This document shows positions 46,834 through 57,882 of a DNA stretch of 64,000 bases, one piece after another; within the stretch, counting starts at the first letter, position 1, and each line of letters begins with the position of its first letter. Where the stretch lies: the NCBI RefSeq assembly GCF_002929845.1, contig NZ_PJJS01000053.1, positions 51,702 through 115,701 on the forward strand. The letters are read 5' to 3'. The notes under the pieces are model-generated. The model was not told the origin of the DNA. It saw only the letters and a program-made list of their open reading frames with translations, and ran no database searches. Source of the stretch: Cryobacterium sp. M96 (GTDB lineage: Bacteria; Actinomycetota; Actinomycetes; Actinomycetales; Microbacteriaceae). A program made the translations under genes and the position numbers.

Positions 46834-46878
46834 GATGTCTCCAACGATACGGGAAAACGGCGGGCGGGCGCGCGGCGT

Positions 46879-47064
46879 TTACGTGTTCAGCAGCCCTGCG
46901 ATACCGGTTCCGATTGCGTAGATCCCGGTTCCCCCGACGCCGACCCAGATCGAGATTTCGAGCAGGGACGGACGACGACGGACGCGCGGGATCGGTTGGC
47001 CGGGCACAGGCTCGCCGGGCACAGGCTCGCCGGGCACAGGCTCGCGAGGCGGATTCGACCTCAT
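46879..47064 (-). CDS. Small membrane protein with EPVPG repeats
   Basis: A protein of 61 residues. Its N-terminus carries three tandem EPVPG/EPVPGQ units, encoded by a perfect 15-base DNA repeat at 47001-47045. A hydrophobic C-terminal helix (ISIWVGVGGTGIYAIGTGIA) follows. It starts 7 bases after the lysS stop, so the two are coupled. Function unknown; the Pro-rich repeats could vary in number. Confidence 0.65.
   Translation of the reverse strand: MRSNPPREPVPGEPVPGEPVPGQPIPRVRRRPSLLEISIWVGVGGTGIYAIGTGIAGLLNT
47001..47045. repeat. 15-bp perfect tandem repeat, three copies
   Basis: CGGGCACAGGCTCGC occurs three times in direct succession inside the small membrane protein gene. Fifteen bases keep the frame, so copy changes would add or remove EPVPG units. 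Confidence 0.9.
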
Positions 47065-47071
47065 CGGATGA

Positions 47072-48607
<1,536 letters not shown>

Positions 48608-48739
48608 GCGGTTCTCCGTGGCAGGTGGCGGCCGGGCGATGCCCGTCGCTCCCGCGCGTGCTCATTGATGTGACGACGTGTTGATGAAAGGTCGGGCTGG
48701 TGAGGGTCTGGCTGGTGACGGTCGTGCGGGTGGTGCGGC

Positions 48740-49675
48740 CTAGGGAAGGTCCAGGGCCACGTTGTCGATCAGCCGGGTGTGGCCGACCAGCGCGGCGACC
48801 AGCATGCGGGCCGGGCCGTGATGCTCGCCCCCGACCGGAAGGAAGGTCCGCGGGTCGACGACAACGAGATAGTCCAGTTTAACCAGCGGCTGCACGTCGA
48901 TCCGCGCGTGGGCGGCCTGCAGTGCGGCGCCGACCCCCTGGGCGGCGACGGATGCTGCGGCCTCGAGCCCCGCGGACAGCGCCCGGGCGGCGGCGCGCTG
49001 CGCCGGTTCGAGCGCGCGGTTGCGGCTGGAGAGGGCGAGGCCGCCGTCTTCGCGCACGATCGGGACGACCTCGATGCGGGTGCGGAAGTTGAGGTCGGCC
49101 AGCATCCGTTCGACCAGGAAGACCTGCTGCGCGTCTTTCTGGCCGAACACGGCCACGTCGGGGCCGACGATGTTGAACAGCTTCGCAACCACCGTCAGCA
49201 TGCCGTCGAAATGCCCGGGGCGCGCAGCGCCCTCGAAGAGGCTGCCGACCGCGCCGGCGACAACCCGGGTGGAAGCGGCGCCGTCCGGGTACATCAGCTG
49301 GCTGGTTGGCGCGAATACGAACGGCACGCCCTCCGCGGCCAGAGCCGCGACATCGGCCTCGAGCATGCGCGGGTAGCTGCCGAGATCTTCCCCGACCCCG
49401 AATTGCAGCGGGTTGACGAAGATCGACACCACGACGATGTCGCCGAGGCTGCGGGCCCGGCGAACCAGGGTCAGGTGCCCGGCGTGCAGGGCCCCCATGG
49501 TCGGGACCAGCACGATGCGTGGTCGCCCGAGCCCGGCCTCGCCGCGCCCGGCGCGCGCGCTCTCGATGCGGCTCTGCGCGTCGGTCAGGCGGCTCCGCAG
49601 TTCCTCGATGCTGCCGATGACTGCTGGTTTGGTGAGCACGTTCACTCGTCCTCCGGTGTGTTGCGGTTGTGTCAT
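48740..49675 (-). CDS. panC: Pantothenate synthetase
   Basis: A protein of 311 residues from ATG 49675, which overlaps the DUF2520 stop (ATGA). A GTG at 49645 with GGAGG 4 bases upstream is a good alternative. HIGH-like motif PTMGALHAGHLTLVRRA, FVNPLQF, and LSSRNRAL (KMSKS-like) identify it. It joins pantoate and beta-alanine to make pantothenate. Its place after the DUF2520 gene is a conserved actinobacterial arrangement. Confidence 0.95.
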   Translation of the reverse strand: MTQPQHTGGRVNVLTKPAVIGSIEELRSRLTDAQSRIESARAGRGEAGLGRPRIVLVPTMGALHAGHLTLVRRARSLGDIVVVSIFVNPLQFGVGEDLGSYPRMLEADVAALAAEGVPFVFAPTSQLMYPDGAASTRVVAGAVGSLFEGAARPGHFDGMLTVVAKLFNIVGPDVAVFGQKDAQQVFLVERMLADLNFRTRIEVVPIVREDGGLALSSRNRALEPAQRAAARALSAGLEAAASVAAQGVGAALQAAHARIDVQPLVKLDYLVVVDPRTFLPVGGEHHGPARMLVAALVGHTRLIDNVALDLP

Positions 49676-50430
49676 TCGTCGAAACCGTCCTGGTCGCGGG
49701 TGTCGAGCGCGTCCAGCGCGTCGAGCTGGGAGAGGTCGAGACGGTCGGGGCTGGTTCGGGCCAGCGCGTTCTCCATGGCGGACCGCATCAGCGGCGCGAT
49801 CACCGCTCCGGGGTGCTCGATGCCGATGCCGGCCAGCAGCCCGGTGGCCTGCTCCACGATCGAGGTGGAGAACGCCGTGGCGGTGTCAACGGCCTCGGCA
49901 TAGGCAGCCCGGTCGGCCTCCGCGACGATCACGGGCTCGCCGCCCATCTCCACGACCAGCGCCTGCCCGATCGGCAGCACTGGCGTGGGCGCCGTCACCG
50001 CGAAGTAGCTGTCGGCGAGGCGGGCCAGGTCGATGCTGGTGCCGGTGAAGCTCATGGCCGGGTGGATGGCCAGCGGGATTGCGCCACCGGCCAGCGCCGG
50101 GGCCAGCACCGAGGTGCCATACCGGGCCGAGGTGTGCAACACAAGCTGGCCGGCCTGCCAGGTTCCGGCGGCCGCGAGCCCGCTGACGAGGCTCTCGAGC
50201 TGGGCGTCGGGCACGGCGATGATGACCAGTTCGCTGCGCTCGACGATCTCGGGAACGGTGAGGATGGGCGCGCCCGGAAGAATCGCCTCGGCCCGGTCAC
50301 GGCTGGACTGCGAGATGGCGGAGATCCCGACGATCGCGTGGCCCGCGCCGGCGAGGGCGGCGCCGAGGATGGGGCCGACCCGGCCGGCACCGATGATGCC
50401 GATTCCGAGGCGTCCGGGACGCGGCGTCAT
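49672..50430 (-). CDS. Rossmann-fold DUF2520 protein
   Basis: From ATG 50430 the protein has 252 residues. It starts GIGIIGAGRVGPILGAALA, a Rossmann dinucleotide site, and has LAIHPAMSFTG, a hallmark of Rossmann-like/DUF2520 proteins. Related to prephenate-dehydrogenase- or NADP-oxidoreductase-like folds, its reaction is unknown. It is always near panC in actinobacteria as far as I know, which suggests a role near pantothenate. Start and stop overlap with both neighbours by four bases. Confidence 0.85.
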   Translation of the reverse strand: MTPRPGRLGIGIIGAGRVGPILGAALAGAGHAIVGISAISQSSRDRAEAILPGAPILTVPEIVERSELVIIAVPDAQLESLVSGLAAAGTWQAGQLVLHTSARYGTSVLAPALAGGAIPLAIHPAMSFTGTSIDLARLADSYFAVTAPTPVLPIGQALVVEMGGEPVIVAEADRAAYAEAVDTATAFSTSIVEQATGLLAGIGIEHPGAVIAPLMRSAMENALARTSPDRLDLSQLDALDALDTRDQDGFDE

Positions 50431-52025
50431 TCGATGACTCCGTTCGGTTGCTTCCAGGTGGGTTGGGCCGCGGTCGGCTGGTCCTGGATCGGCTGGTTCC
50501 AGTGGTGGCTGGTGTCGGACTGGGCCGACGAGATGGCCCCGGAGGCGATCCGGTCGAAGAAAACCAGGGCCTCTGCGGCGGCCACCACCCCGAGGTAGGC
50601 GGAGACCGGCCCGGCGACGGTGTGCAGCCGGGCGGAGGCGAGGCGCAGCATCCGAGTCACGGGGCCCTGCGAGATGGCGACGCTCTGCAACCGGGCCAGC
50701 GGCACCAGCACCAGCTCCCGCGAGATCACGCCGCGCCGGAGCAGAGCGATGCCGCCCACGACGGTGTAGCCGGTGCGGCGCCACGAGAACGGATGCAGCC
50801 AGGCCGCCCGGCGCGGCGCGTTCGTGAAGCCGTCGTCGCCGCCCTTCGAGCGGAGGCCCCGTTCGATCAGGGCCTGCTGCTCCGCCGAGTCGAACCCGGG
50901 CAGGATCAATTCGAGCACCCGGGCGACGTCGGCGAGCGTGCCCACCGGGAGGGTTGTGGTGTTGGCCTCGCCGGCGGCACCCTGGGTGCTGGAGTGGCCG
51001 GCCGTGTTGATGCGCACCTGCCACCAGCCGAACGGGCGCCAGAGCAACGGCTGCGAGACGCCGATCGCGTGGACCCGGCCCGGCGGCAGGGTCTCGTTGC
51101 TAGTAGTGAGCAGCCCGAAGCCGACCCGCACGCCGTCGGGGGTGCCGGCGATGCTGTAGCGCAGCGACTTGATGACCCTGGTGAAATAGAAGCTGACGCT
51201 GGCGATCAGGGTGGGGATGAAGGCTACGAGCAGCCAGTCGCTGCCGCCGGCGGTCACGCCGACGATCAGGGCGATTCCGGCGAGCACGACGAAAACCGTG
51301 AAGCCGCTGAACACGACGGATCCGATCAGCCGCCCGGGCGGAATCCGCACCACCGATTCCGGCGGGGCGGCGTCGGGGTCCAGCTCGGGCGCGAAGAGAT
51401 CCCGGGCCCGGTCGGCGGCGGCGGTCGCGGGAGAGAGGGGTGACGCGGGAGCGTGACTGAGACGGGAGGTCTGGGCCAGCGCGGCATCCGGGGCGGGAAC
51501 GGCCTGCTGCCGCAGTCCGGACGCGAGGCGAAGGATGTCCCGTCGCAGCTGGTCGGCCAGGGTCGAACCCAGGTAGGCCAGTTGCACATTGGCGTCCTGA
51601 CCGGCCACGCTGACTTCGAGCTTCGCGGCGCCGATCAGGCGAGGGATGAACGGGCGCACGATGTTGACACCCTGGATGCGGTCGAGGCGGGCCCGGCGGT
51701 TGCTGCGGAAGAGCATTCCGCTACGCACCTCGACGACCTCCCCGGTGACCCGGAAGGTGTGCATGCGCCAGGACAGGTAGAAGACCGCCAGGATCAGCAC
51801 AAGCACGACCGCGACCGCGAGCAGCGCCCAGCCGACGACGCCGCGCTCGAGGATCGCGTCGATCGGGTCGCCGCCGTATCTCGGCACCCCGAAGAAGACG
51901 TCGATCAGCCGCTCGCGGAGGTTGGCGATGATGAAGCCGAGCACGGCGACGATGAAGATGCCGCCGCGCAGCAGTGGGCTGGCCGGATGCAGCCGGTGCC
52001 ATTCCCCGTCGGCGAGCGTGGTCAC
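50427..52025 (-). CDS. PH-domain membrane protein (bPH2, YdbT-like)
   Basis: From GTG 52025 the protein has 532 residues. It contains several membrane helices in pairs (IFIVAVLGFIIAN; LLAVAVVLVLILAVFYLSW; VFSGFTVFVVLAGIALIVGV) and three bacterial PH domains (VVEVRSGMLFRSNRRARLDR, VRVGFGLLTTSNETLPPGRV, VGGIALLRRGVISRELVLVP). The upstream reading frame past 52025 overlaps the smaller PH gene and is not coding. The YdbS/YdbT pair has been linked to membrane homeostasis, but the function is unclear. Confidence 0.87.
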   Translation of the reverse strand: MTTLADGEWHRLHPASPLLRGGIFIVAVLGFIIANLRERLIDVFFGVPRYGGDPIDAILERGVVGWALLAVAVVLVLILAVFYLSWRMHTFRVTGEVVEVRSGMLFRSNRRARLDRIQGVNIVRPFIPRLIGAAKLEVSVAGQDANVQLAYLGSTLADQLRRDILRLASGLRQQAVPAPDAALAQTSRLSHAPASPLSPATAAADRARDLFAPELDPDAAPPESVVRIPPGRLIGSVVFSGFTVFVVLAGIALIVGVTAGGSDWLLVAFIPTLIASVSFYFTRVIKSLRYSIAGTPDGVRVGFGLLTTSNETLPPGRVHAIGVSQPLLWRPFGWWQVRINTAGHSSTQGAAGEANTTTLPVGTLADVARVLELILPGFDSAEQQALIERGLRSKGGDDGFTNAPRRAAWLHPFSWRRTGYTVVGGIALLRRGVISRELVLVPLARLQSVAISQGPVTRMLRLASARLHTVAGPVSAYLGVVAAAEALVFFDRIASGAISSAQSDTSHHWNQPIQDQPTAAQPTWKQPNGVIE

Positions 52026-52519
52026 AGCCCGGCCCGGCGACTCTCGGCCAACTCCACGAGCCGGTCGCGCAGGCTCTCCGCGTCGGCCTCGGCGAGCCCC
52101 GGGATGAGCACCCCCGACGAGGCCGCCGCGGTCACGAATTTGAGGTCGGCCAGACCCAGCCAGCGCGCGATCGGGCCGCGCGTGATATCGACCAGCTGCA
52201 TCCGCCCGTAAGGGACGGACACGAACCGGGTGAACATGATGCCCCGGCGGAAGAGCAGGTCGTCGCGTCGCAGTTGATAGCCGATGGCCCGCACCCGGCG
52301 CGGTTCGAAGGCGACACTGGCCCCGGTGATCAACACGATCGCGCCGATCACGTAGAGCGCCCACTGCACGTCGAGAAGCAGCCACACCGCCGCGGCCATG
52401 GCCGTGAGCACCAGTCCGAAGACGATCGTGCCGACCGTCTCCACCACCACATAACGCGGGGAGACGCGCTTCCACTCCTCCACGTCGGGGAGGTCCAGTC
52501 CTACAGCCGCGTCAGGCAC
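52022..52519 (-). CDS. PH-domain membrane protein (YdbS-like)
   Basis: From GTG 52519 (AGGGAG about 7 bases upstream) the protein has 165 residues. Two helices (VVVETVGTIVFGLVLTAMAA; ALYVIGAIVLITG) precede one PH domain (LLFRRGIMFTRFVSVPYGRM). It overlaps the DUF3180 stop by 8 bases and the large PH gene by 4 bases. The pair works as small plus large subunit in many actinobacteria and bacilli. Confidence 0.87.
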   Translation of the reverse strand: MPDAAVGLDLPDVEEWKRVSPRYVVVETVGTIVFGLVLTAMAAAVWLLLDVQWALYVIGAIVLITGASVAFEPRRVRAIGYQLRRDDLLFRRGIMFTRFVSVPYGRMQLVDITRGPIARWLGLADLKFVTAAASSGVLIPGLAEADAESLRDRLVELAESRRAGL

Positions 52520-52982
52520 GCACTTCTCCCTGCTCTTGATCGTCGTCATCGGGGGGAAGCGTGCAGAAGTGCTCGGCCACGAGCCCCAGGGTCAGAAGGA
52601 TCCCGGCGCCTACCGCCGTCCCGATTGCAGGCCATAACGATGTTACCGCCGGCACGACCGAGCGGGTCAGGATGTAGAGCACGATTCCCAGTCCGCCGCC
52701 GAGAAGCAGCGCCCCGCTCAGCGCCGACGCCTTCGCCAGCAGCGCCACCCGGATGGCCAGGAACGGGTTGACGTGTTTCCGCACCGTGCCGCGAATGGCC
52801 TGACGGATCGGCCAGGCCAGCGCCAGGACGCCGATCCCGATCGCGATCAACGCGATCGGCAGGGTGGCCGGGGGCAGGAACATCGCCGAGCCGCCGGCCG
52901 CGGCGGCCAGCTCGAGCAGGAACACGACGACCAGGCCGGCCAGACCCAGGGCGATCAGCGCCGACGGCTGCGTACGTTTCAC
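52512..52982 (-). CDS. DUF3180 membrane protein
   Basis: From GTG 52982 the protein has 156 residues with four membrane helices in two pairs (ALIALGLAGLVVVFLLELAA; LPIALIAIGIGVLALAWPI; ALLLGGGLGIVLYILT; AIGTAVGAGILLTLGLVAEH). DUF3180 is an actinobacterial family that follows folK, with no known role. The GTG overlaps the folK stop (GTGA). Confidence 0.88.
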   Translation of the reverse strand: MKRTQPSALIALGLAGLVVVFLLELAAAAGGSAMFLPPATLPIALIAIGIGVLALAWPIRQAIRGTVRKHVNPFLAIRVALLAKASALSGALLLGGGLGIVLYILTRSVVPAVTSLWPAIGTAVGAGILLTLGLVAEHFCTLPPDDDDQEQGEVRA

Positions 52983-53503
52983 CGGTTGCCGCCCGCGGAC
53001 GGCAGTGCGGGGTACCGCTGCACGGTGGTGTTGATCGCGCCGAGCAGCGCGCGCACCGGGCCGCGGCCCGGCAGCACTGCGGCCGGGTCGAGGTCCAACC
53101 ACGGGGCCAGCACGAAGTCGCGCTCGGCGGCCCGCTGGTGCGGGATGGTCAGGCGCTCGTCGTGCAGCGAGGCCGTTCCGAAGACGATGATATCGATGTC
53201 GAGGGTGCGGTCGCCCCAGCGTTCGACCCGCACCCGACCGTGGTCGTTCTCGATGGCGTTCACCGCGTCGAGCAGGGTGTGCGGGTGCCCGGTGTAACGG
53301 ATGCCGACCACCAGGTTCAGATAGCGCGGTGCCTCGTCGTCGACGCCGCCGACCTTCACCGCGGCGGACTCGTAGACCGGGGAGACGCCGGTCAGCTCGA
53401 GCCCGGGCACCTGCTCCAGCGCGTCGATCGCCGCGGTGAGGGTGGCCATGCGGTCGCCGAGATTGCTGCCCAGGGCGAGCAGCGCCGGGGTCGCGTCGGT
53501 CAT
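52979..53503 (-). CDS. folK: 2-amino-4-hydroxy-6-hydroxymethyldihydropteridine pyrophosphokinase
   Basis: From ATG 53503 the protein has 174 residues. ALGSNLGDR near the start and RWGDRTLDIDIIVFG are the HPPK signatures; LTIPHQRAAERDFVLAP is the C-terminal motif. It transfers pyrophosphate from ATP to the pterin in folate synthesis. ATGA overlap with folB and GTGA overlap with DUF3180. The longer reading frame upstream is out of phase with folB and is ignored. Confidence 0.95.
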   Translation of the reverse strand: MTDATPALLALGSNLGDRMATLTAAIDALEQVPGLELTGVSPVYESAAVKVGGVDDEAPRYLNLVVGIRYTGHPHTLLDAVNAIENDHGRVRVERWGDRTLDIDIIVFGTASLHDERLTIPHQRAAERDFVLAPWLDLDPAAVLPGRGPVRALLGAINTTVQRYPALPSAGGNR

Positions 53504-53865
53504 GCGCGCGTCCGCACGATCTGCACCGCGACATCCGTGAACGGTACGGAGATCGGTGCCTGTGGTTTGTGCACCGTCACCTGCACCGTGTCGGCGGCGT
53601 CGTGCGCCAGCACCGCAACGGCGATGCGCTCGGCGACGGTTTCGATCAGGTCGACCGGGTTGTGCCGGGCAGCATCCGTCACTTCCACGGCGAGCTCGCC
53701 GTAGTGGATGGTCTGCGTCACATCGTCGCTCGCGGCGGCACGCCGCAGGTCGAGCCAAACCGTTACGTCGATGACGAAGTCCTGTCCGTTTTCCCGCTCG
53801 AAGTCGTAGACGCCGTGGTGCGCGTTGACCCGCAGGCCGGTGAGCGTGATGGAGTCGCTTCTCAT
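53500..53865 (-). CDS. folB: Dihydroneopterin aldolase
   Basis: From ATG 53865 the protein has 121 residues. LTGLRVNAHHGVYDFERENG with the conserved Tyr and Glu, and VEVTVHKPQAPI-like KPQAPIS region, identify FolB. It cleaves dihydroneopterin to the hydroxymethyl pterin. It overlaps folP (ATGA) and folK (ATGA). Confidence 0.95.
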   Translation of the reverse strand: MRSDSITLTGLRVNAHHGVYDFERENGQDFVIDVTVWLDLRRAAASDDVTQTIHYGELAVEVTDAARHNPVDLIETVAERIAVAVLAHDAADTVQVTVHKPQAPISVPFTDVAVQIVRTRA

Positions 53866-54680
53866 GGTCCCATTCTGGCGGAATCCGCCAGTGCCAGCAC
53901 ATTCAGCGCCGTTCGCGTCGCCGCGACGTCGTGCACGCGCACCGCCCAGGCGCCGGCCTGCGCGGCCAGCACGCTGACCACGGCGGTCGGCAGATCGCGT
54001 TCCAGCACGCCCGCGTCGGCCGGGAGCACCCCGGCGAGGAACCGCTTGCGAGAGGCACCGACCATGACCGGGAACCCCAGGTCGGCGAAGGCGTCCAGGT
54101 GGGCCAGCAAACGCCAGTTGTGATCGGGCAGCTTCGAGAAGCCGAGCCCCGGGTCGAGCACGATCTTCTCCGGCGGCAGGCCAGCCGCGGTGAGCATGTC
54201 GACCCGCGAAACCAGCTCGGCCCGCACCTCGGCGACGACGTCGCCATAGACAGCGAGGTCGTCCATCTTCGGGGCGTGCGCCCGCCAGTGCATGGCGACG
54301 TAGGTCAGCCCACTGCGTGCGGCGATGGATGCCATCTGCGGGTCCGCCAGGCCGCCGGAGACGTCGTTGATGATCTGCGCCCCGGCGGCGGCCGCGGCGG
54401 CCGCGGTGCTCGAATTGAGGGTGTCGACACTGATCGAAAGCCCCTGCCGGGCGAGTTCGCTGATCACCGGGATCACCCGGGACTGCTCCTCGGCGGGCGC
54501 GACCCGGCCGGCGCCGGGGCGCGTGGACTCGCCGCCCACGTCGATCAGGTCGGCTCCCTGGGACTGCAGGTCGAGGGCGTGGATGATCGCGGCATCCGTC
54601 GATGCCCACCGGCCGCCGTCGCTGAAGGAATCCGGTGTGACGTTGAGCACCCCCATGATCAGGGTGCGCGGCCGGGTCAC
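53862..54680 (-). CDS. folP: Dihydropteroate synthase
   Basis: From GTG 54680 the protein has 272 residues; the GTG overlaps the folE stop (GTGA). MGVLNVTPDSFSDGGR and LIDVGGESTRPGA are the two DHPS signatures, and LDPGLGFSK is the pterin-site motif. It couples the pterin to p-aminobenzoate and is the sulfonamide target. Confidence 0.95.
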   Translation of the reverse strand: MTRPRTLIMGVLNVTPDSFSDGGRWASTDAAIIHALDLQSQGADLIDVGGESTRPGAGRVAPAEEQSRVIPVISELARQGLSISVDTLNSSTAAAAAAAGAQIINDVSGGLADPQMASIAARSGLTYVAMHWRAHAPKMDDLAVYGDVVAEVRAELVSRVDMLTAAGLPPEKIVLDPGLGFSKLPDHNWRLLAHLDAFADLGFPVMVGASRKRFLAGVLPADAGVLERDLPTAVVSVLAAQAGAWAVRVHDVAATRTALNVLALADSARMGP

Positions 54681-55246
54681 CGGCCGGAGCCGATCAGGGC
54701 CATGATCTCGGCGCGCTTCACGGGTTCGGCGAGGGACCCGCGGCTGGCCATCGTGACGGTCGAGCTGGCGGTCTGGCGCGAACCGCGGGCGGTCACGCAA
54801 CCGTGCACGGCGTCGAGCACGACCAGTACGCCGAGCGGTGCGAGCCCGATTTGGAGCGCCTCGGCGATCTCCTCGGTGAGGCGTTCCTGCATCTGGGGCC
54901 GGGCGGCGATCGTGTCGACGACAGCCGGCAGCTTGCCCAGACCCACGACCCGTTCGTTCGGCACGTAGGCAAGGTGGGCGATGCCGAGGAAGGGCAGCAG
55001 GTGATGTTCGCAGACGGAGCGGAAGGCGATGTCGCGCAGGAGCACCAGTTCACCCGTGTGCGGGCCCACCGGGATCGCGTCACGCAGGTGGTCGACCGGG
55101 TCCACCGCCAGCCCGGCAAAGAGCTCACCGTAGGATTCGGCCACCCGGCGAGGGGTCGCCCTGAGGCCCGGACGGGCGGGATCTTCACCGATTGCGGCGA
55201 GGATCTCGGCGACCGCGGCTTCGATCCGAACCCTGTCCACTGCCAC
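54677..55246 (-). CDS. folE: GTP cyclohydrolase I
   Basis: A protein of 189 residues from GTG 55246, which starts 8 bases after the ftsH stop. RSVCEHHLLPFLG holds the zinc Cys and His, AVVDTIAARPQMQERLTEEI and CVTARGSRQTASSTVTM complete the family pattern. It opens the GTP ring, the first step of folate synthesis, and heads the run of overlapping genes. Confidence 0.96.
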   Translation of the reverse strand: MAVDRVRIEAAVAEILAAIGEDPARPGLRATPRRVAESYGELFAGLAVDPVDHLRDAIPVGPHTGELVLLRDIAFRSVCEHHLLPFLGIAHLAYVPNERVVGLGKLPAVVDTIAARPQMQERLTEEIAEALQIGLAPLGVLVVLDAVHGCVTARGSRQTASSTVTMASRGSLAEPVKRAEIMALIGSGR

Positions 55247-55254
55247 CCGGGGGC

Positions 55255-57264
55255 CTACGCGGTGGCAGGACGAGGGGTACGGGCCGGCGTGCGGGCCGGA
55301 GTGCGCGCGGCGGTCTCGCCAGCGGTACTGCCATCGGCGACTCCGCTCTCGATGAGGGCCTTGGGGGTCGGCATCGCGATGGGCGGCAGGTCGGAGACCG
55401 GACGCTTGTCACTGGACAGCCACTGCGGCCGCGGGGGCAGCTTGACGACGCCCGTGAAGAGCCCGGCCAGCGCGTGCTGGTCGAGCGTCTCGTGCTCGAG
55501 CAGCTCGGCGGCCAGTTCATCGAGGATGGCCCGGTTCGTGATCAGCACCTGGTAAGCCTCGTCGTGCGCGTCTTCAAGCAGCTGGCGCACTTCGGCGTCG
55601 ACGCTTTCGGCGACCCGCTCGGAGTAGTCCCGCTGGTGGCCCATGTCGCGGCCGAGGAAAACCTCACCGGAACCCTGCCCGAGCTTGAGCGGGCCGACAG
55701 CCGAGCTCATGCCGAACTCGGTGACCATCTTGCGCGCGGTCGAGGTGGCCTTCTCGATGTCGTTCGAGGCGCCGGTGGTCGGGTCGTGGAAGATGATCTC
55801 CTCGGCCACCCGACCGCCCATTGCGTAGGCGAGCTGGTCGAGTAGTTCGTTGCGGGTGACGGAGTAGCGGTCTTCGACCGGCATAACCATCGTGTAGCCG
55901 AGGGCGCGGCCGCGGGGCAGGATCGTGATCTTGGTGACCGGGTCGGTGTTGCGCATTGCGGTCGCCACGAGCGCGTGGCCGCCCTCGTGGTACGCGGTGA
56001 TCAGCTTCTCTTTGTCACGCATGACACGGCTGCGGCGCTGCGGACCGGCCATCACGCGGTCGACTGCCTCGTCGAGGGCGCGGTTGTCGATCAGCTGCGC
56101 GTTGGAACGCGCGGTGAGCAGCGCGGCCTCGTTGAGAACGTTGGCCAAATCGGCGCCGGTGAAGCCGGGCGTCTTGCGCGCCAGCACCTCGAGGTCGACG
56201 CCGGGAGCCATCGGCTTGCCCTTGGAGTGCACCTCCAGGATGCGCTTGCGACCGAGCATGTCGGGCGCGTCCACGCCGATCTGACGGTCGAAGCGACCGG
56301 GGCGTAGCAGCGCCGGGTCGAGGATGTCGGGCCGGTTGGTGGCCGCGATGAGAATGACGTTCGCCTTGACGTCGAAGCCGTCCATCTCGACCAGCAGCTG
56401 GTTGAGGGTCTGCTCGCGCTCGTCGTGCCCGCCGCCCATGCCGGCGCCGCGGTGACGGCCAACGGCGTCGATCTCATCGATGAAGATGATGGCCGGGGCG
56501 TTTTCCTTGGCCTGCTGGAACAGGTCGCGCACGCGGCTCGCGCCGACGCCGACGAACATTTCCACGAAGTCGGAGCCCGAGATCGCGTAGAACGGCACGT
56601 TGGCCTCGCCGGCCACGGCCCGGGCGAGGAGGGTCTTACCGGTTCCGGGAGGGCCGTAGAGCAGAACGCCCTTGGGGATGCGCGCCCCGACGGCCTGGAA
56701 CTTCGCCGGCTCCTTGAGGAAATCTTTGATCTCCTCGAGCTCCTCGATGGCCTCGTCGGCGCCCGCGACATCCGCGAACGTCACCTGGGGGCTCTCCTTG
56801 GATACCAGCTTGGCCTTCGACTTGCCAAACTGCATCACCTTGTTGCCGCCACCCTGCATGCCGGCGAGCATGAACCAGAAGAAAGCGCCGATCAGGAGCA
56901 GGGGCAGCATGATGCCGAGCAGCGACAGGATCCAGCTGGACTTCGGCACCTCGTCGGTGAAGCCGTCGGCCGGATTGGCAGTGGTGACGGCCGTGATGAC
57001 CTCTTCGCCACGCGGGGCGACGTAGTAGAACTGGACCTCGCTACCGAGGTCTTTATCCGCCTTGGTCAGGGTGAGGTCGACGCGCTGCTCGCCGTCGACG
57101 ATCGTGGCCTCGGAAACCTTCCCGTCTTTCAGGAACTCCAGTCCCTGTTGGGTCGGAATCTCTTTGAATCCCGACATGGTAATGAGACTCGACCCTACCC
57201 ACACAGCAACAATCGCCAGGAGAATGTAGAGGAGCGGCCCGCGCAGTAGCTTCTTGACGTTCAT
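55255..57264 (-). CDS. ftsH: Membrane AAA protease FtsH
   Basis: A protein of 669 residues. Two membrane helices ([38 protein letters not shown]) flank a small external domain. Next come the AAA module ([26 protein letters not shown] region [20 protein letters not shown]) and the zinc metalloprotease ([13 protein letters not shown]). It degrades misfolded membrane proteins. The C-terminal tail has [18 protein letters not shown], a small Thr-Pro repeat. In actinobacteria it stands between hpt and folE, as here. Confidence 0.97.
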   Translation of the reverse strand: MNVKKLLRGPLLYILLAIVAVWVGSSLITMSGFKEIPTQQGLEFLKDGKVSEATIVDGEQRVDLTLTKADKDLGSEVQFYYVAPRGEEVITAVTTANPADGFTDEVPKSSWILSLLGIMLPLLLIGAFFWFMLAGMQGGGNKVMQFGKSKAKLVSKESPQVTFADVAGADEAIEELEEIKDFLKEPAKFQAVGARIPKGVLLYGPPGTGKTLLARAVAGEANVPFYAISGSDFVEMFVGVGASRVRDLFQQAKENAPAIIFIDEIDAVGRHRGAGMGGGHDEREQTLNQLLVEMDGFDVKANVILIAATNRPDILDPALLRPGRFDRQIGVDAPDMLGRKRILEVHSKGKPMAPGVDLEVLARKTPGFTGADLANVLNEAALLTARSNAQLIDNRALDEAVDRVMAGPQRRSRVMRDKEKLITAYHEGGHALVATAMRNTDPVTKITILPRGRALGYTMVMPVEDRYSVTRNELLDQLAYAMGGRVAEEIIFHDPTTGASNDIEKATSTARKMVTEFGMSSAVGPLKLGQGSGEVFLGRDMGHQRDYSERVAESVDAEVRQLLEDAHDEAYQVLITNRAILDELAAELLEHETLDQHALAGLFTGVVKLPPRPQWLSSDKRPVSDLPPIAMPTPKALIESGVADGSTAGETAARTPARTPARTPRPATA

Positions 57265-57330
57265 CGTGGTGACAGGCTACCGTGACCGCGCTGGACGAAG
57301 ACCGTGTGTTCGCCCAAAGCGCTACCAGGC

Positions 57331-57882
57331 TCAACTGTAGATGTGCGGGGCGAGAACGCCCACCGAGCGCAGGTTGCGGTAGCGTTCGTCGAAGTCGAGA
57401 CCGTAGCCCACGACAAACTGGTTCGGAATGTCGAAACCGAGGTATTTCACGTCGATGTCGACGCGAGCGGCATCCGGCTTGCGCAGCAGGGCGCAGATTT
57501 CAACGGATTCCGGGCCGCGAGACTTCAGGTTGGACAGCAGCCACGAGAGCGTCAGACCGGAGTCGATGATGTCCTCGACGATGAGCACGTTGCGGCCGAG
57601 CAGGTCGGTGTCGAGATCCTTCAGGATGCGCACGACGCCGCTGGACTGCGTGCCGGACCCGTAGGAGCTGACCGCCATCCAGTCCATCGTGATCGGGTGC
57701 ACGAGTTCGCGCGCCAGATCGGCCATGACCATGACCGCTCCTTTGAGCACGCCGACCAGCAACAGGTCCCTGCCGGCATAGTCCGCCTCAATCAGGCGGC
57801 ACAGCTCTGCGAGCCGGGTGCGGATCTGCTCCTCCTCGATCAGAATCTCGGTGAGGTCGCCTTCAATGTCGCGGGGTTCCAT
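57331..57882 (-). CDS. hpt: Hypoxanthine phosphoribosyltransferase
   Basis: A protein of 183 residues. The PRPP-binding motif is [37 protein letters not shown] and [18 protein letters not shown] complete it. It salvages hypoxanthine and guanine. Its start overlaps the end of tilS by 20 bases, so translation is coupled; ftsH follows after 66 bases. Confidence 0.95.
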   Translation of the reverse strand: MEPRDIEGDLTEILIEEEQIRTRLAELCRLIEADYAGRDLLLVGVLKGAVMVMADLARELVHPITMDWMAVSSYGSGTQSSGVVRILKDLDTDLLGRNVLIVEDIIDSGLTLSWLLSNLKSRGPESVEICALLRKPDAARVDIDVKYLGFDIPNQFVVGYGLDFDERYRNLRSVGVLAPHIYS

